Assembly (NCBI GenBank): GCA_013115145.1
Contig: JAAPAO010000523.1
Location: 1-25,485 of the forward strand
Direction: 5' to 3'
Length of the DNA stretch: 25,485 nucleotides
Origin: Perkinsus chesapeaki
Taxonomy: Eukaryota; Perkinsozoa; Perkinsida; Perkinsidae
A program made the position numbers and the translations under genes. Under the pieces are notes generated by a model. That model did no database searches and was not told the origin of the DNA. It saw only the letters and a list, made by a program, of their open reading frames with translations. Shown piece by piece: positions 10,156 to 20,350 of the stretch (the first letter of the stretch is position 1; each line of letters begins with the position of its first letter).

Positions 10156-12193
10156 CCCACCATACCGATTCAATGGTAATAGCTTCCAATGGTAATTTGT
10201 GAACAACACAACACAACGGAAGAATACAATCAACGAAGCTGCTGAAGTACTATCACTAAGAGTATGATAAAAGTATCTACGATGAAATACAAGACGATCT
10301 CCTTTAATACATCAAGCAAGTCCAGCCCAACCTCGGTTTTCAACCGAACGATGGGCTTAACGGGGGACCTCGACTTCAACGCTGGTACGGCATCATCATC
10401 ACTGGCAGCAGTGGTAGCTCGTTCAGCTCGCGGAGCCTTCAGAGCCGCGAACACGTCAATTCAAGCAAGTATATTGTACACAAGCAGCATCAGCAGCAGC
10501 AACACCTTCCAGCACCTACCGGCGTTGCACCTAGTAAGCACTGGAGGTAGGTGGAGCTTCGCTTGTGAGAGATGATAAAAGAGCCGGTACCAGCCACCCT
10601 GTGGGAGAAGAATCGTCTAGGGTAAATGAGTTAAAAACTTAGCACAGCGCCCCTGGCATTAGTAGTAGCAACAGCAGCAGCAACCTATTACTGTGTAAAA
10701 AGTAGGCGATCAGTACTACCGAAAGAAGAAGAATAGCCCTGTAGCTGCTAGAACCTTACTCCCACCAGTCGGTTCGGGTACGGCGTAGGAAGAATGGTAT
10801 GAATAATAGAAGGCAGAGGTTACGTTTACTAACGAAGGAGGAAAGTGTCAACAAATGTAATAGCGACGATGACTATCTGATCTACCAATACATGTGGAAA
10901 GCAAAGCGTGCATCTTTTAGAAGAGATTGTCGTTGATAACAAGTACAGAAGAAGATAACGACCAAAGGGATCTCAATAGGAAAATTCCAACAATTGAGTA
11001 TATCAGTTATCATTGCAGGGGCTCTGCTGCCGTCATTATCATCTCCTTCATCTCATTAGACTCGGGGCGGATGGTAGAATTAGTAGTAGAAGTATGAGCA
11101 TAGTCACTTGAACTTCCATTGAAATCATCATCGCTCGAGTCAAGTAGTACCTCAATAGACAAAACGATAATATAGTAAGTAGTAGCAGTAAAACAGTCCA
11201 CCAAACATTCGAGATGAAGGGAAAGAACAACAGACGAGAACCCTCTACAAGAACTAAGACAACACGCATCACTAAAGACGCTACTAATAACGAGGACACT
11301 ACCATCATACATTGTACACAATGTCACCAATATAAAGGAAGGACAGTAGCAAGACTAAGAGTAAATACTACTCAGTACGACTGGTGGCGACAAAGGTATA
11401 AAAAATTACCACAACACTTCTGGGTTACTGCTGCAACGACAACAATCAACAAGAATAAGCCTCATACGAGAGCAGATCATGATAGGCAGTAGAACAGCAG
11501 CAGTAACAGAACCACCGAGGCAAGAAGAAGGAAACCAACAACAACAACCAGCCAATGGTCATTGTTATCACCAACAAGAGTACCATAAAGGGCGATGAGC
11601 CAGTGCGTCGACTAAACTTCGCCACCATTATGTCTCTTGTTGTCTATCGAACCACACGAGCTGCTTAAAGGCATCGTGAAGGTAGCTATATATAACAGTA
11701 GGGGTAATAAAGTTCAGAAGTTCAATCCAGCATCCTGCAAGTCCGTCGATAGAACTAGATAACATTGTCGTCTCACGACCAATAGAGATAATGTAGCACT
11801 ACACCAGACAGGCAATGCTGACTTCTTCTCCTACAATCAACAGTAGAGGCGGTACCATCATCATCAACAACATCAACAACAGTAGAAGTACTAATAATGA
11901 ACTATACAAACAAATCCATAGTACATAATAGGCAGCAGCATAATAATAACAACCAGAAGAGAAGCGAGAATGAAAACCCTAACAGGGTTAGTACAGCTCT
12001 AGCTGTTACCTTCCCTGCACTAAAAACTTGTGCTCTATATAATGCAAGTAATAGTAGTAGTTATTGTTATTGTTGTTCATGTAGCTCATTAAGTACGGTT
12101 ATGATGAACATGGTGATGTAGCTGGTCGTAGTATAGTCTCATTAATAGCATAAAAGAACCATTAAGAGACGACAACTTGTCGGTAGGTAATAC
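10156..12193. other. Gene-poor 2-kb region with imperfect triplet repeats
   Basis: From about 10470 to 12110 the + strand is full of short imperfect runs of AGT, AGC, AAC and AAT (for example around 10661-10685, 11500-11545, 11851-11905, 11930-11955). Reading frames here are interrupted and low in complexity. One minus-strand open stretch (10454-10230) encodes a charged segment followed by a hydrophobic helix (YFIVDTFIILLVIVL) and could be an exon, but the opposite strand is open too and no start or family is clear. The last ~70 bp should hold the 3' UTR of SWEET A. Confidence 0.45.
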
Positions 12194-13309
12194 TTAAGGA
12201 TCAAGTTGGAGATAATCCACACTGCACACAGTCGATTCAGACTCAACGTGATGAACGACATGATGGCCGGGTTTAACATCATCAGCAGCGTCAACATCAG
12301 CACTCGATAGGCGTACCCTCTTATTGCTCTTCTTATCCTTAGGCACACGGTAGATGTACCATATTATCATTTGGGCAGCTCCCAGCACCTAAAAACAGGT
12401 AATGATGGATCGCTTCGCTCCGCCTTGTTATTGGCCTACCACTCCAGCGGCATTAGGTATCATAATGTGCATATCACCAGTGAAGAAGCCGTAACCGAAC
12501 CAGACCATCGCAGCAAGCCAGCCACCGAGCGAATACAATGGTGGCATGCAAGACGAATCCTTAGTCTCTGAAGAGGAGAAAGAACTAACCTAGAAAATAT
12601 CTTCTTGGTGAAGCCTTACGGATGATAGTCTTCAGCACTGCGAGGGGCGATGCGTACATCACAATGTTGACAACAACGCAGAAGGTTCCCAAAGTTGCAC
12701 TAGCATCGTGCGATAGGAACAAAGAGCAGTACATCTGAAAGGATAACAACAACACTTACCACTAAGAGGACAGCATCATATAGCAACCTTACAATAAGAA
12801 GATAGCAAAGGACTAAACCCAGGTAGTAAAGCACTGTAGTTCTCTTCTGTACAGCGTATCTCAAGAATATCTGATATAAGACAATAACGGCATTATAAAA
12901 GGCTACTGTACACTTACGAGCATGTACGTGACAAACACACATGAACTGAGAGCGTTAATGAAGAGAATAGAGTTACGGCCAGGAGTCTGAAAAAATAAAA
13001 CGGCATCTGAGATATCGGTGTTGTTGGTCTTATTACAATAAGAGCGTATGAAACCCACATAACTGATAATAAGGCCGATGCACAGTATGGCAAGGAGGAT
13101 AAGTTCTCTGTGCTGTGCTTCCTGACAATACCCACAAACGTGGGAACTGCCGTGAAGAACTGGCAGAAGGACACGACCGAACCAACCGAGCCGAGGATAG
13201 CTGCTATCGACCCAGCAGATAATAGAGAACTGCCAGCAGTGGCTGATGCTGCTGATAGTGTGGCATTCGCCATTGCGGCTACGGTCGAAGATGTTACGGC
13301 TGCCTCCAT
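12194..13309 (-). CDS. SWEET (MtN3/saliva) sugar transporter A
   Basis: Six exons (13309-13037, 12986-12918, 12870-12760, 12734-12620, 12567-12440, 12388-12194) give 296 aa, within the usual 230-300 aa SWEET range. Seven membrane segments form two three-helix MtN3 repeats joined by a linker helix. Repeat 1 starts at about residue 35 (GSVGSVVSFCQF, AVPTF 54-58, LPYC 73-76). Repeat 2 has VVVNIVMYASPLAV, SCMPPLYSL and IPN (226-228). These proteins carry sugars down their gradient across plasma or vacuolar membranes. The start gives MEAAV, matching MEA at the start of B and C. The 64-residue last exon ends in a polar tail, DDVKPG (268-273) and ESTVCSVDYLQLDP (283-296), shared with B and C. Exon 3 is longer than in B-D (37 versus 26 codons). 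Confidence 0.94.
12412..12423. repeat. Dispersed 12-mer GCGGAGCGAAGC, copy 2
   Basis: Inside intron 5 of SWEET A (12389-12439). Here GCGGAGCGAAGC reads in the gene's sense, opposite to the orientation in the PIP kinase and TBC introns. Confidence 0.8.
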
Positions 13310-14698
13310 CCAACTAATAAAGACTTTCGACAAGCGAAAAAGACTTAAAACACCTGAAATGCAAATATAAGCCAATCTCACGGAAAATAGGGCCATGAAC
13401 AAAATCTCACTGCTGATTCACGGACTAGCTTAAATACACAAGTCAACCTATAAAAAATCTTCATTTAGCGCGTTGCACAAAATCTGTCTCCTTTCCATCA
13501 AGTCAATGAAAACTGAAATCAGCAGAGGAGATGGAAGTGGCAATCGTATAAAAACAAGTCACTCGCCGCCGGTGTAACATTCCATAAAACATCCCCAAGT
13601 CACGGCAGCTTCGAACAACTTTCTCCCTCGGGAATGTTCTGGTTTGTTCAGAACGTTCCTATCTGCTTCTGTATTCCCATTCATATGGCTGCACACTAGT
13701 CTTCCCTTATCAGTGCTCATAAACCGTATAACCTTCAATTGGCATAACACGACAGTCACTGGCTAACATCGTAGAAAAGAGGCGAACAACGATATTATTA
13801 GAACAACAACAACGGATGCGCCGCCCATCACCCGGGCAGCTGTACCCTGATGACAGACGACCATACCGCCACTTATCCGACTTTGGGGCTAATTAGGCAT
13901 AATAGCTACATAAGAAACAGCACCACAACTAGGAGCAAGCCACGCGGTATCATCAGGAGTGTTACACTCATTGGCAACCGACGGAAGCGAACCCCAGTGG
14001 TAAAAGCAATCTCCATTACCGAATGAACTAGATGTCCGTTTCTAGTAAGATTCAGTTCAAAGGTGAATTGCACAGTTGCCATTCAGCACTGTTACTGTAT
14101 CAAACAGTACTATATGGACTTTCGGTCAGGCTCAGATAGGGCCCGAAACGCCCAAAATGGACGAATGGGAAAACTAGAATTGTGTGAAGGAGCTGCGACG
14201 GTCATGCGGTTCTGTGGATCGACCGCCGCAAGCGATGAGACATTGTTCCGGTCGCTGGGGATCTCGGTGAAGCTCATAAATTACTAGACTTATCGAGAAG
14301 AGCATTCTGTGTAGCTCTCATCCACGATGGAAGTCCCACAGGCACGGAGGTAAATAATAAAGATGATAGAAACGGCAAACATCAGGTAACATATATCCAT
14401 GCTACCTAATCGACGCCAACCAACAGGTGGCGGAAAAACGTGAAACAGTACATAGCAAAGTGGGAATCCTACTTGTTCAAGTAGGGACAATGACCAAGAA
14501 GACAAGAAACAGTGGACGCTGATGCTAACGCTAGTTAGGCGGCACATTAGTAAAGCAAGCTAGAGCCTTATCTTCCATATATGTCGATAACACGCTCTAC
14601 ATTGCCACCAACGACAGGCCAATAGACGGCCCACTAGTACTAGATCCATACAGGGATCACCATACACCGACGGCAATAGCATCTCAAAGAGAGCCAGT
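13310..14698. other. Intergenic between SWEET A and SWEET B
   Basis: About 1.4 kb with no recognised gene. Two minus-strand frames are worth noting: ATG at 14400 gives a 36-aa signal-anchor-like ORF (YLMFAVSIIFIIYLRACG, stop at 14290), and a 55-codon open frame begins at about 14278. I could not join them with plausible splice sites. The + strand frame 14063-14287 is their complement. The 5' flank of A and the 3' flank of B must lie at the two ends. Confidence 0.45.
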
Positions 14699-15981
14699 TT
14701 AGGGTTCGAGAAGCAGATAGTCCAAACTGCAAACGGTGGACTCGGAGTCGCTCAAGTAGTTAGAAGGTTTTATGTCATCTTCAAGGTAACCATATTGATC
14801 AAAGACAGGTTTGGCCGCTGGCACTCTGTAAAGGGCCCAAATAACGAGTTGAACGGCACATAGAACCTGAAAAATACGATCAAGGAAAGCAACACGGTTT
14901 TAGCCAAGAACGTATTATCCAAATTTAATCAGCTTCAAAGGTTCGAGATCAGATTCAGAAATAAACTAACTCCGCCAAACAACAAGAGTAGGAAGGCCTT
15001 CGTCTGGATGCTGCCTCCTGACTACTCAGATTCCACGGAACGCGCAAGGCTGCCAGACAAATCAAAGGCTACCATTCATTCAAGGGGGAGCATATTAGCC
15101 TTTTAGGTGAGACCTATGGAATCACTTAAAGTCCAAAGTGCGATGTAAAGTACAATAATTCCTATGGCTTACTGAGCCGCTTCCATTAGGTATCATCAAG
15201 TGGGCATCACTGGCAGCAAGACCATATCCAAACCACACTAGCGCGCTGATCATACCAGTCAAGGAGTATAGCGGAGGCATGCAGGAGGAATCCTTTGTTT
15301 CTGATTATAAATAATAGTAAGGCAGCAAACTTCCAGCTTACTCATTATTGTCGGGACCACTGCCAGTGGGGCTGCGTACATGCAGATACTGACCACTACA
15401 CAGCAGTTGCCAAGAGTGCTGCTAAGTGAGGGAGTGAGCAATGACAAAAACATCTGAAAAATAATAACCAGACACCAGACTGTGAAGACTCACCGTAGCT
15501 AAATAACAAGCTCCCATCGTGGCACAAAGAGTTGAAGTACGCCTCTTGGCATCCACGAATCTGATGAAGACCTGAAATGCGGGCACGTGACCGGAGCGCC
15601 CAGTTGCATTGGTTGCTCACAGCTAGGTAAACCAACTGGAAAATCAGGGCGATGAAATTGACGACCAAAACGCATGTTCTACCAGGTACCTTAAGAATGG
15701 TAGGTAAGTGAATATTATGTTGGGCGGGCACGACTTACAATGAGGGCGTAGGTAACCCATAGAAGTGACAGAAGGGATGTGGTGCAATAGGGCATAGGAG
15801 ATAGGTTCCCCGTACTCTTACGTTTCGACACTTCAATGAATGTCGGAATGCAAGATATATATTGTATTACGGAGAGAACCGATCCGACCGTGCCGAGTAT
15901 AGGCGCTATTGATGCAAGTGACACACCAGTAGAAGCGGCGGTGGGAACAACAACAACAGCAACGTCGGCAAAGGCCTCCAT
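14699..15981 (-). CDS. SWEET (MtN3/saliva) sugar transporter B
   Basis: Six exons (15981-15739, 15689-15621, 15571-15494, 15453-15342, 15300-15173, 14866-14699) give 265 aa. Both MtN3 repeats are complete: CIPTF and LSPMPYC in the first, CCVVVSICMYAAPLAV, CMPPLYSL and IPN in the second. The product should be a seven-helix bidirectional sugar carrier. Introns 1-4 lie at exactly the same codon positions as in A, C and D; intron 5 is long (306 nt). The tail DDIKPS and ESTVCSLDYLLLEP matches A and C. Codons in exon 1 from 15747 to 15915 are identical, base for base, to SWEET C. Alternative upstream starts exist, but MEAF aligns with its paralogues. Confidence 0.94.
15747..15915. repeat. 169-bp identical tract shared with SWEET C (copy in B)
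   Basis: Every base matches 18077-18245, including synonymous sites, and identity stops abruptly at both ends. It lies wholly inside exon 1 and encodes membrane helices 1 and 2 of the first MtN3 repeat. Confidence 0.95.
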
Positions 15982-17282
15982 GGATCCCTGTCACCACAAG
16001 GCGACAACCACAATAACAACTGAGCAGCAAACTCAATACCACAGTGCATCTGTTGTTGACAGCGAACCCACAAGCCAATGCCCTAAGCGCTTAGCCATAA
16101 GCCAAAGGAAGAGTACGAAGTTTAAGAGAGAGGTTTTGAATACTACTAAAGCAACTTGCTACGAGGGAGGATATTGAAACCTCCCAATAAGAGACAATAA
16201 AGAATGACGACATACTAACTGAATCTCAGATGAACAACTTGGGAACCAGACAGGAACGCAACACAAAGATCTGTCTCCTGAAGTTTAGTCGATCACAGAG
16301 CGTTAGCTAACTTGTGTTTATATTTTAACAAAGTAAACTAACGATGTCGAATTATTTCAACCAACAGGACTGACGCTACAGCACAGTATATTTTAAAAGG
16401 AGTAGAGCAAGACTAGACCGCCGCCTAAAATACACACGCTACATTATCTGTGTACATCATCATCCCCATAACAGCGGCGGCGGCCTCTAATGGAGATTAA
16501 GAGGAAAACCATCAAACATGAAACAGCACGCGAACTTTAGAAAGTGAGTTACACATTGAATAGTTTATATGTATTATAGTTGCTCAACAAAAGGAGCTAC
16601 GATCCATCATCTTCGGATCGTTTGGCCGCAAACCCTCGGCAGACTAACCCGCGCTAAGGGAAGCTAGCCGGGGCTGCAAACCTGACAGCAGCGGCGTAGG
16701 TTAATTCCCCACAACCACCACATCGTGAAATAATCAATAAAGAAAAGCCTCACCACCAAACGTGGCAGAGGGGAGCCCAAGGAACGTGTCGTTACGATGG
16801 GCTGTGGACAGGTATATAACAGATCAAATGAAAATGAAAGAGGAACAAGAACAAAGGATGCGATTTATACGACTGTATATTAGAACATCGCAAACTTCAG
16901 ATCAATGTATACGACTTGTTGCTCTCTCGATGAGAATACAGAAAATAATTAGGCTTTTAACCGAGACTCACACCGTGGTGCGGAAACTCTTGGTAGATCA
17001 GTTTTTACCAAGGATCAAGACGAACCCAGACTGTGGGATATTATAGCAGTAGTCAACGGCGAGAAGAGCATTGTGGGTAGGTACAGTTGCCGACAACAAC
17101 AGCAACCACCACCACCAACAGAACAACCGATATTCACGTGTTCGATAGACGACCGATATAGTTCTCGTCGAGGGATAAAATACACGAGGAGGTCCAGCTC
17201 AGATGGCGAACCTTACAAAGGTGATAACACCGACAAAATTGAGAGGGCCAAAGAGCTTCGCTCCGCTAAAGACAAAACACGA
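15982..17282. other. Intergenic between SWEET B and SWEET C
   Basis: About 1.3 kb with no recognised gene. A + strand frame with ATG at about 16828 runs to 17046 and encodes a basic helical peptide (MRIQKIIRLLTE), with no family match and no splice support. A GC-rich patch at 16610-16700 contrasts with its AT-rich surroundings and is unexplained. One copy of GCGGAGCGAAGC lies near the right end, 17 bp past the stop codon of SWEET C. Confidence 0.45.
17255..17266. repeat. Dispersed 12-mer GCGGAGCGAAGC, copy 3
   Basis: Reads GCTTCGCTCCGC on the + strand, 17 bp downstream of the SWEET C stop codon, so probably in its 3' UTR. It is the only copy outside an intron. Confidence 0.8.
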
Positions 17283-18323
17283 TCAGGGGTCCAGCAACAT
17301 ATAGTCTGCACTGCAAACGGTGGAGTCAGATGCGATGCTATTGTAGTCGGGAACATCCGAATCCGTGACGCTGTAATACACGCTTGCGCCAGGCTTAACG
17401 TCATCGTAATACTCACTCCCCTTCTTGCTGTAAGTAGACGGGGTACGGTAGATGAACCAAATGATTAGCTGGGACAAGCACAGGCCTGAGCCAACTCCAT
17501 TTGGAATCCACACGTGGAAATCTCCGGAGCCAAGACCATAGCCGAACCATACAATGGCAGCTATGAAACCAGTTAAAGAATAAAGCGGTGGCATGCATGA
17601 TGAATCCTTTGTCTCTGAGGAAAGGCGACGAAACTACAACCAAGCTTTCAGAAGCTGGGACGTACTTATAATAGTGGGAACAACTGCGAGAGGCGAAGCA
17701 TACATAGCGATGCTGACAACCATGCAGCAGTTACCAAGGAATCCAGAAGCAGATGTAGCAAAGACAAGAGCTACACCCATCTGAAAAAATACAGTCGCCA
17801 GGGTTCGAACCAGGGACCTATTTACTTACCACTGCGCCGTAACAGAGAAATACATTAATGTATTTCACTAAGGTCGGCTTCTTGCTGGCTGTGTACCACA
17901 AGAAGACCTGAAAGTGATCATAAAGGGAACTCTCCAATATAAGGAAATGCTTACAGCCATATAGACGACCATGAATGCCAGAGCAATAGCATTAACAACA
18001 AGCACCGCCATCCTACCAGGTACCTGAGGAGTACGATAAAACAACTTAGCGAAGAACCGAACACTTACCATGAATCCGTAGGTAACCCATAGAAGTGACA
18101 GAAGGGATGTGGTGCAATAGGGCATAGGAGATAGGTTCCCCGTACTCTTACGTTTCGACACTTCAATGAATGTCGGAATGCAAGATATATATTGTATTAC
18201 GGAGAGAACCGATCCGACCGTGCCGAGTATAGGCGCTATTGATGCCATAGCACCGAGAAGAACAGAACCGGTATAGGCATCAGTAGCCGCGCTAAAGGCA
18301 ACAGCCGCTGTGACGGCCTCCAT
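17283..18323 (-). CDS. SWEET (MtN3/saliva) sugar transporter C
   Basis: Five exons (18323-18069, 18023-17955, 17907-17830, 17780-17666, 17614-17283) give 282 aa. Landmarks are those of a full SWEET: CIPTF, LSPMPYC, VPGR opening exon 2, MYASPLAVV, CMPPLYSL and IPN, followed by QLIIWFIYR in the last helix. The last exon continues through the point where A, B and D have intron 5 (GGCTCA joined directly to GGCCTG), so that intron is absent. The tail is the longest of the four and ends DSTVCSADYMLLDP. Exon 1 carries the tract identical to B. Intron 3 (17781-17829) holds a tRNA B-box-like motif. MEAV at 18323 is preferred over an in-frame ATG six codons upstream because it aligns with A and B. Confidence 0.94.
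17781..17829 (-). repeat. Intron with tRNA A-box/B-box-like motifs
   Basis: Intron 3 of SWEET C. In the gene's sense the splice junction reads GGCGCAGTGGTAAG, which resembles a tRNA D-arm/A box. About 12 nt further lies the palindromic B-box GGTTCGAACC (17802-17811) with CCCTGG on its 3' side. The spacing is too short for a tRNA. Confidence 0.6.
18077..18245. repeat. 169-bp identical tract shared with SWEET B (copy in C)
   Basis: Identical to 15747-15915 with the same orientation, 2330 bp away. It lies inside exon 1 of SWEET C; the rest of that exon differs from B. Confidence 0.95.
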
Positions 18324-18596
18324 TGACAGGAAAGCAAACAAGCCTTAAAAGGGATAATAACCTGTACATAGTGCATAGTATGGAAAACGGTCACTATAGC
18401 CACCGCAGAGCAACAACACGCCACAAAATTCCGACACACTTGCTGTCCCATAGCAGGTCCACATAAAGCAAAGAAAACACAAGAAGCCAAGACGGTGAGA
18501 AGCACTCAACTAATTCACATCAATCGACCCAGCAAAATATAACACTAGCAATGCGATCAACTTATATAGCTACACGCCATTCGGCGAATGTCGATC

Positions 18597-19787
18597 TCAA
18601 ACGCCAAGCCTGGTATAATCGGCACTAAGTTCGGGCCCTGGCCTGTTAGATTCCTTGGCAGGTCCCAAGTTGCGATAGGCTGCCCATATGGATAGTTGAA
18701 TAACACCAAGTATCTAAAGCAGATGATGAATGACCTAACCCAGACCGTCTGGGCCAGGCGCCGAAGTAAGTGGTGCAAGTGTCGCAATCGATTGTGCAAG
18801 CGCCGAGTGGAATCCGAAACGCCGTTATTCATAGTGCGCCGACCGCTTCGCTGCGCATGCGTGCACAGCTAATAACCAAACTAAGGACAATACATCCCTG
18901 TCGACTTGCTTCTCCCCTCACATCGTTAGGAATGCCACGTAACGCGGCATCGACTCAACACACGGGCGCGCAGACTCACCATTCCTGCTGCATTAGGTAT
19001 CATAACATGTGCATCCCCAGATGTGAGTCCATATCCGAACCATACAACTGCGGATACCAGACAGGCCAGCGAATACAACGGAGGCATACAGGAGGAGTCT
19101 TTGGTAGCTGGCAACACACAATGTGCGCGCCACGGTGATCGATAGTGTTTTACTTATAATTGTGCGAAGTACTGCCAGGGGAGCCACGTACATGAGAATG
19201 TTGACGATGACACAAAAGTTACCGAGACTGTCAGTGATGGCGACGGGCAAATTCCACGATACAAAAACCTGACAAGTAAAGCAACCCATCCAGGGATTGA
19301 ACCCACGTCGGATACTCACCATAGCAACATAGCACAGTGCGGTAACCAAGTAGTCTATTATGGTCATCTTTCGTGACGTTGCATGAACGAAGAACCACTG
19401 AAAAAACGACAGCTTACGCCCACATTCAACCCCTCACCACAGCTTACCGTCATATACACTACTTGAAACACGAGGCCTATGCCATTAGTCACTCCCAATG
19501 CGATCCTCCCTGGCGTCTAAAAGCACTAAAATGCCGCAACCGAGGATCGAACCCTAGACTCTTACAATGCATGCATATGTGACCCACAGTATTGACAGCA
19601 GTGCTGTTGAACAATACGGCAAAGGGGATAGATTGCCAGTGGACTTGTCCCTCTGAACTTTGATAAACGTCGGAATCGGTGACATGTACTGTACAAAGGA
19701 GCACACCGATCCCATGGAACCCAGGACAGTCGCCAGAGATGTGGCAGTCGCCGCACTCAACCAGGGCACGGTGGCCGCCGACTCCAT
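18597..19787 (-). CDS. SWEET (MtN3/saliva) sugar transporter D, divergent tail
   Basis: Six exons (19787-19566, 19516-19448, 19397-19320, 19268-19154, 19107-18980, 18713-18597) give 242 aa. The first repeat has GSMGSVCSFVQY, PIPTF and LSPLPYC; the second has NFCVIVNILMYVAPLAV, CMPPLYSL and IPN. The last exon was chosen because ATACTTGGT onward gives ILGVIQLSIWAAYR, aligning with the last helix of A-C; an alternative acceptor at 18749 gives an unrelated sequence. The tail is short and ends LSADYTRLGV, keeping only a trace of the STVCSxDY block. Intron 5 is 266 nt. Introns 1 and 3 carry B-box-like motifs. It is the upstream-most and most divergent member of the array. Confidence 0.91.
19269..19319 (-). 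repeat. Intron with tRNA B-box-like motif (SWEET D intron 3)
   Basis: In sense, the junction ATGGTGAGTATCC is followed by GTGGGTTCAATCCCTGG, matching tRNA D-arm-like and T-arm-like sequence in the right order. The decamer lies at 19294-19303 (GGATTGAACC on the + strand). Confidence 0.6.
19517..19565 (-). repeat. Intron with tRNA B-box-like motif (SWEET D intron 1)
   Basis: In sense, GTAAGAGTCTAGGGTTCGAT and then CCTCGG. The decamer GGTTCGATCC (19544-19553 on the opposite strand) and its CTCGG extension recur just upstream of the same gene at 19822-19831. Confidence 0.6.
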
Positions 19788-19814
19788 TAGAATATAAAAC
19801 TGCAAAAAATGCAC

Positions 19815-19845
19815 TTACCGAGGATCGAACCCGCGCAACTCTAAA
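19815..19845 (-). repeat. tRNA B-box-like motif upstream of SWEET D
   Basis: In sense, AGAGTTGCGCGGGTTCGATC and then CTCGGTAAG. It shares AGAGT and GGGTTCGATCCTCGGT with the motif in SWEET D intron 1. Directly after it come GTAAGTGC and TTTTTTGCAG, then the ATG at 19787, so it may lie in a 5' UTR. Confidence 0.55.
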
Positions 19846-20202
19846 GCCCCAAAAGGTCGATAGAAACCTTGTGATAGGAGGAGTTTACGTTCTTACATTT
19901 TCATTATTTACGCGCAATACAGGTCGGCAATACCGATCAGAGATCTACTTAAGAAAAGGAGGTATACAGTACTATTACAGGAACAATGTTACTGTCTTGC
20001 TAGGTGGATATACCGGTGGGATACATTATGTTTATTACTACTATTAATTGCATTTAATCATCCTCCTCATCTGAGAATACTATTTCATCATCACCATACC
20101 TGACACACATGCCATCCTACAGTGTAACAGGCCAAATAATATTATGAATAAATGAACCAGAGAGCACTTTGACAAGAATAATACAGAGATGTGTTACATG
20201 CA

Positions 20203-20350
20203 GAAGATATAGTATAGATATTCATAGCTACAACACAGTACGAGAATATATAGTATAGATATTCATAGCTACAACGCACTATGAAGATATAGTATAGATA
20301 TTCATAGCTACAACTCACTATGAAGATATAGTATAGATATTCATAGATAA
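20203..20350. repeat. Tandem repeat, about 3.6 copies of a 39-41 bp unit
   Basis: The core ATAGTATAGATATTCATAG starts at 20209, 20250, 20289 and 20328; the first three units are followed by CTACAAC and a CA(C/G)T-like end. Units are almost identical, so the array is young or homogenised. Confidence 0.9.

Noticed and set aside
10264..10575. 103-codon + strand ORF
   Set aside because: The complementary minus frame is open as well and neither has a recognisable domain, so no strand can be supported.
16762..17046. 94-codon + strand ORF between SWEETs B and C
   Set aside because: The first in-frame codon is GTG, there are no splice partners and no family. Composition is basic and low in complexity, so I left it as intergenic.
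18236..18505. Signal-peptide-like minus ORF upstream of SWEET C
   Set aside because: It is out of frame with SWEET C and overlaps its first exon in the wrong frame; nothing similar precedes A, B or D. Most likely 5' UTR.
18557..18748. Alternative last exon of SWEET D from the acceptor at 18749
   Set aside because: It is in phase and of similar length, but has no similarity to helix 7. The acceptor at 18714-18716 gives ILGVIQLSIWAAYR, which aligns with all paralogues.
19815..19845. True tRNA gene
   Set aside because: Only a T-arm-like piece is present; there is no acceptor stem, anticodon arm or correct A-B spacing here or at the four intron copies.
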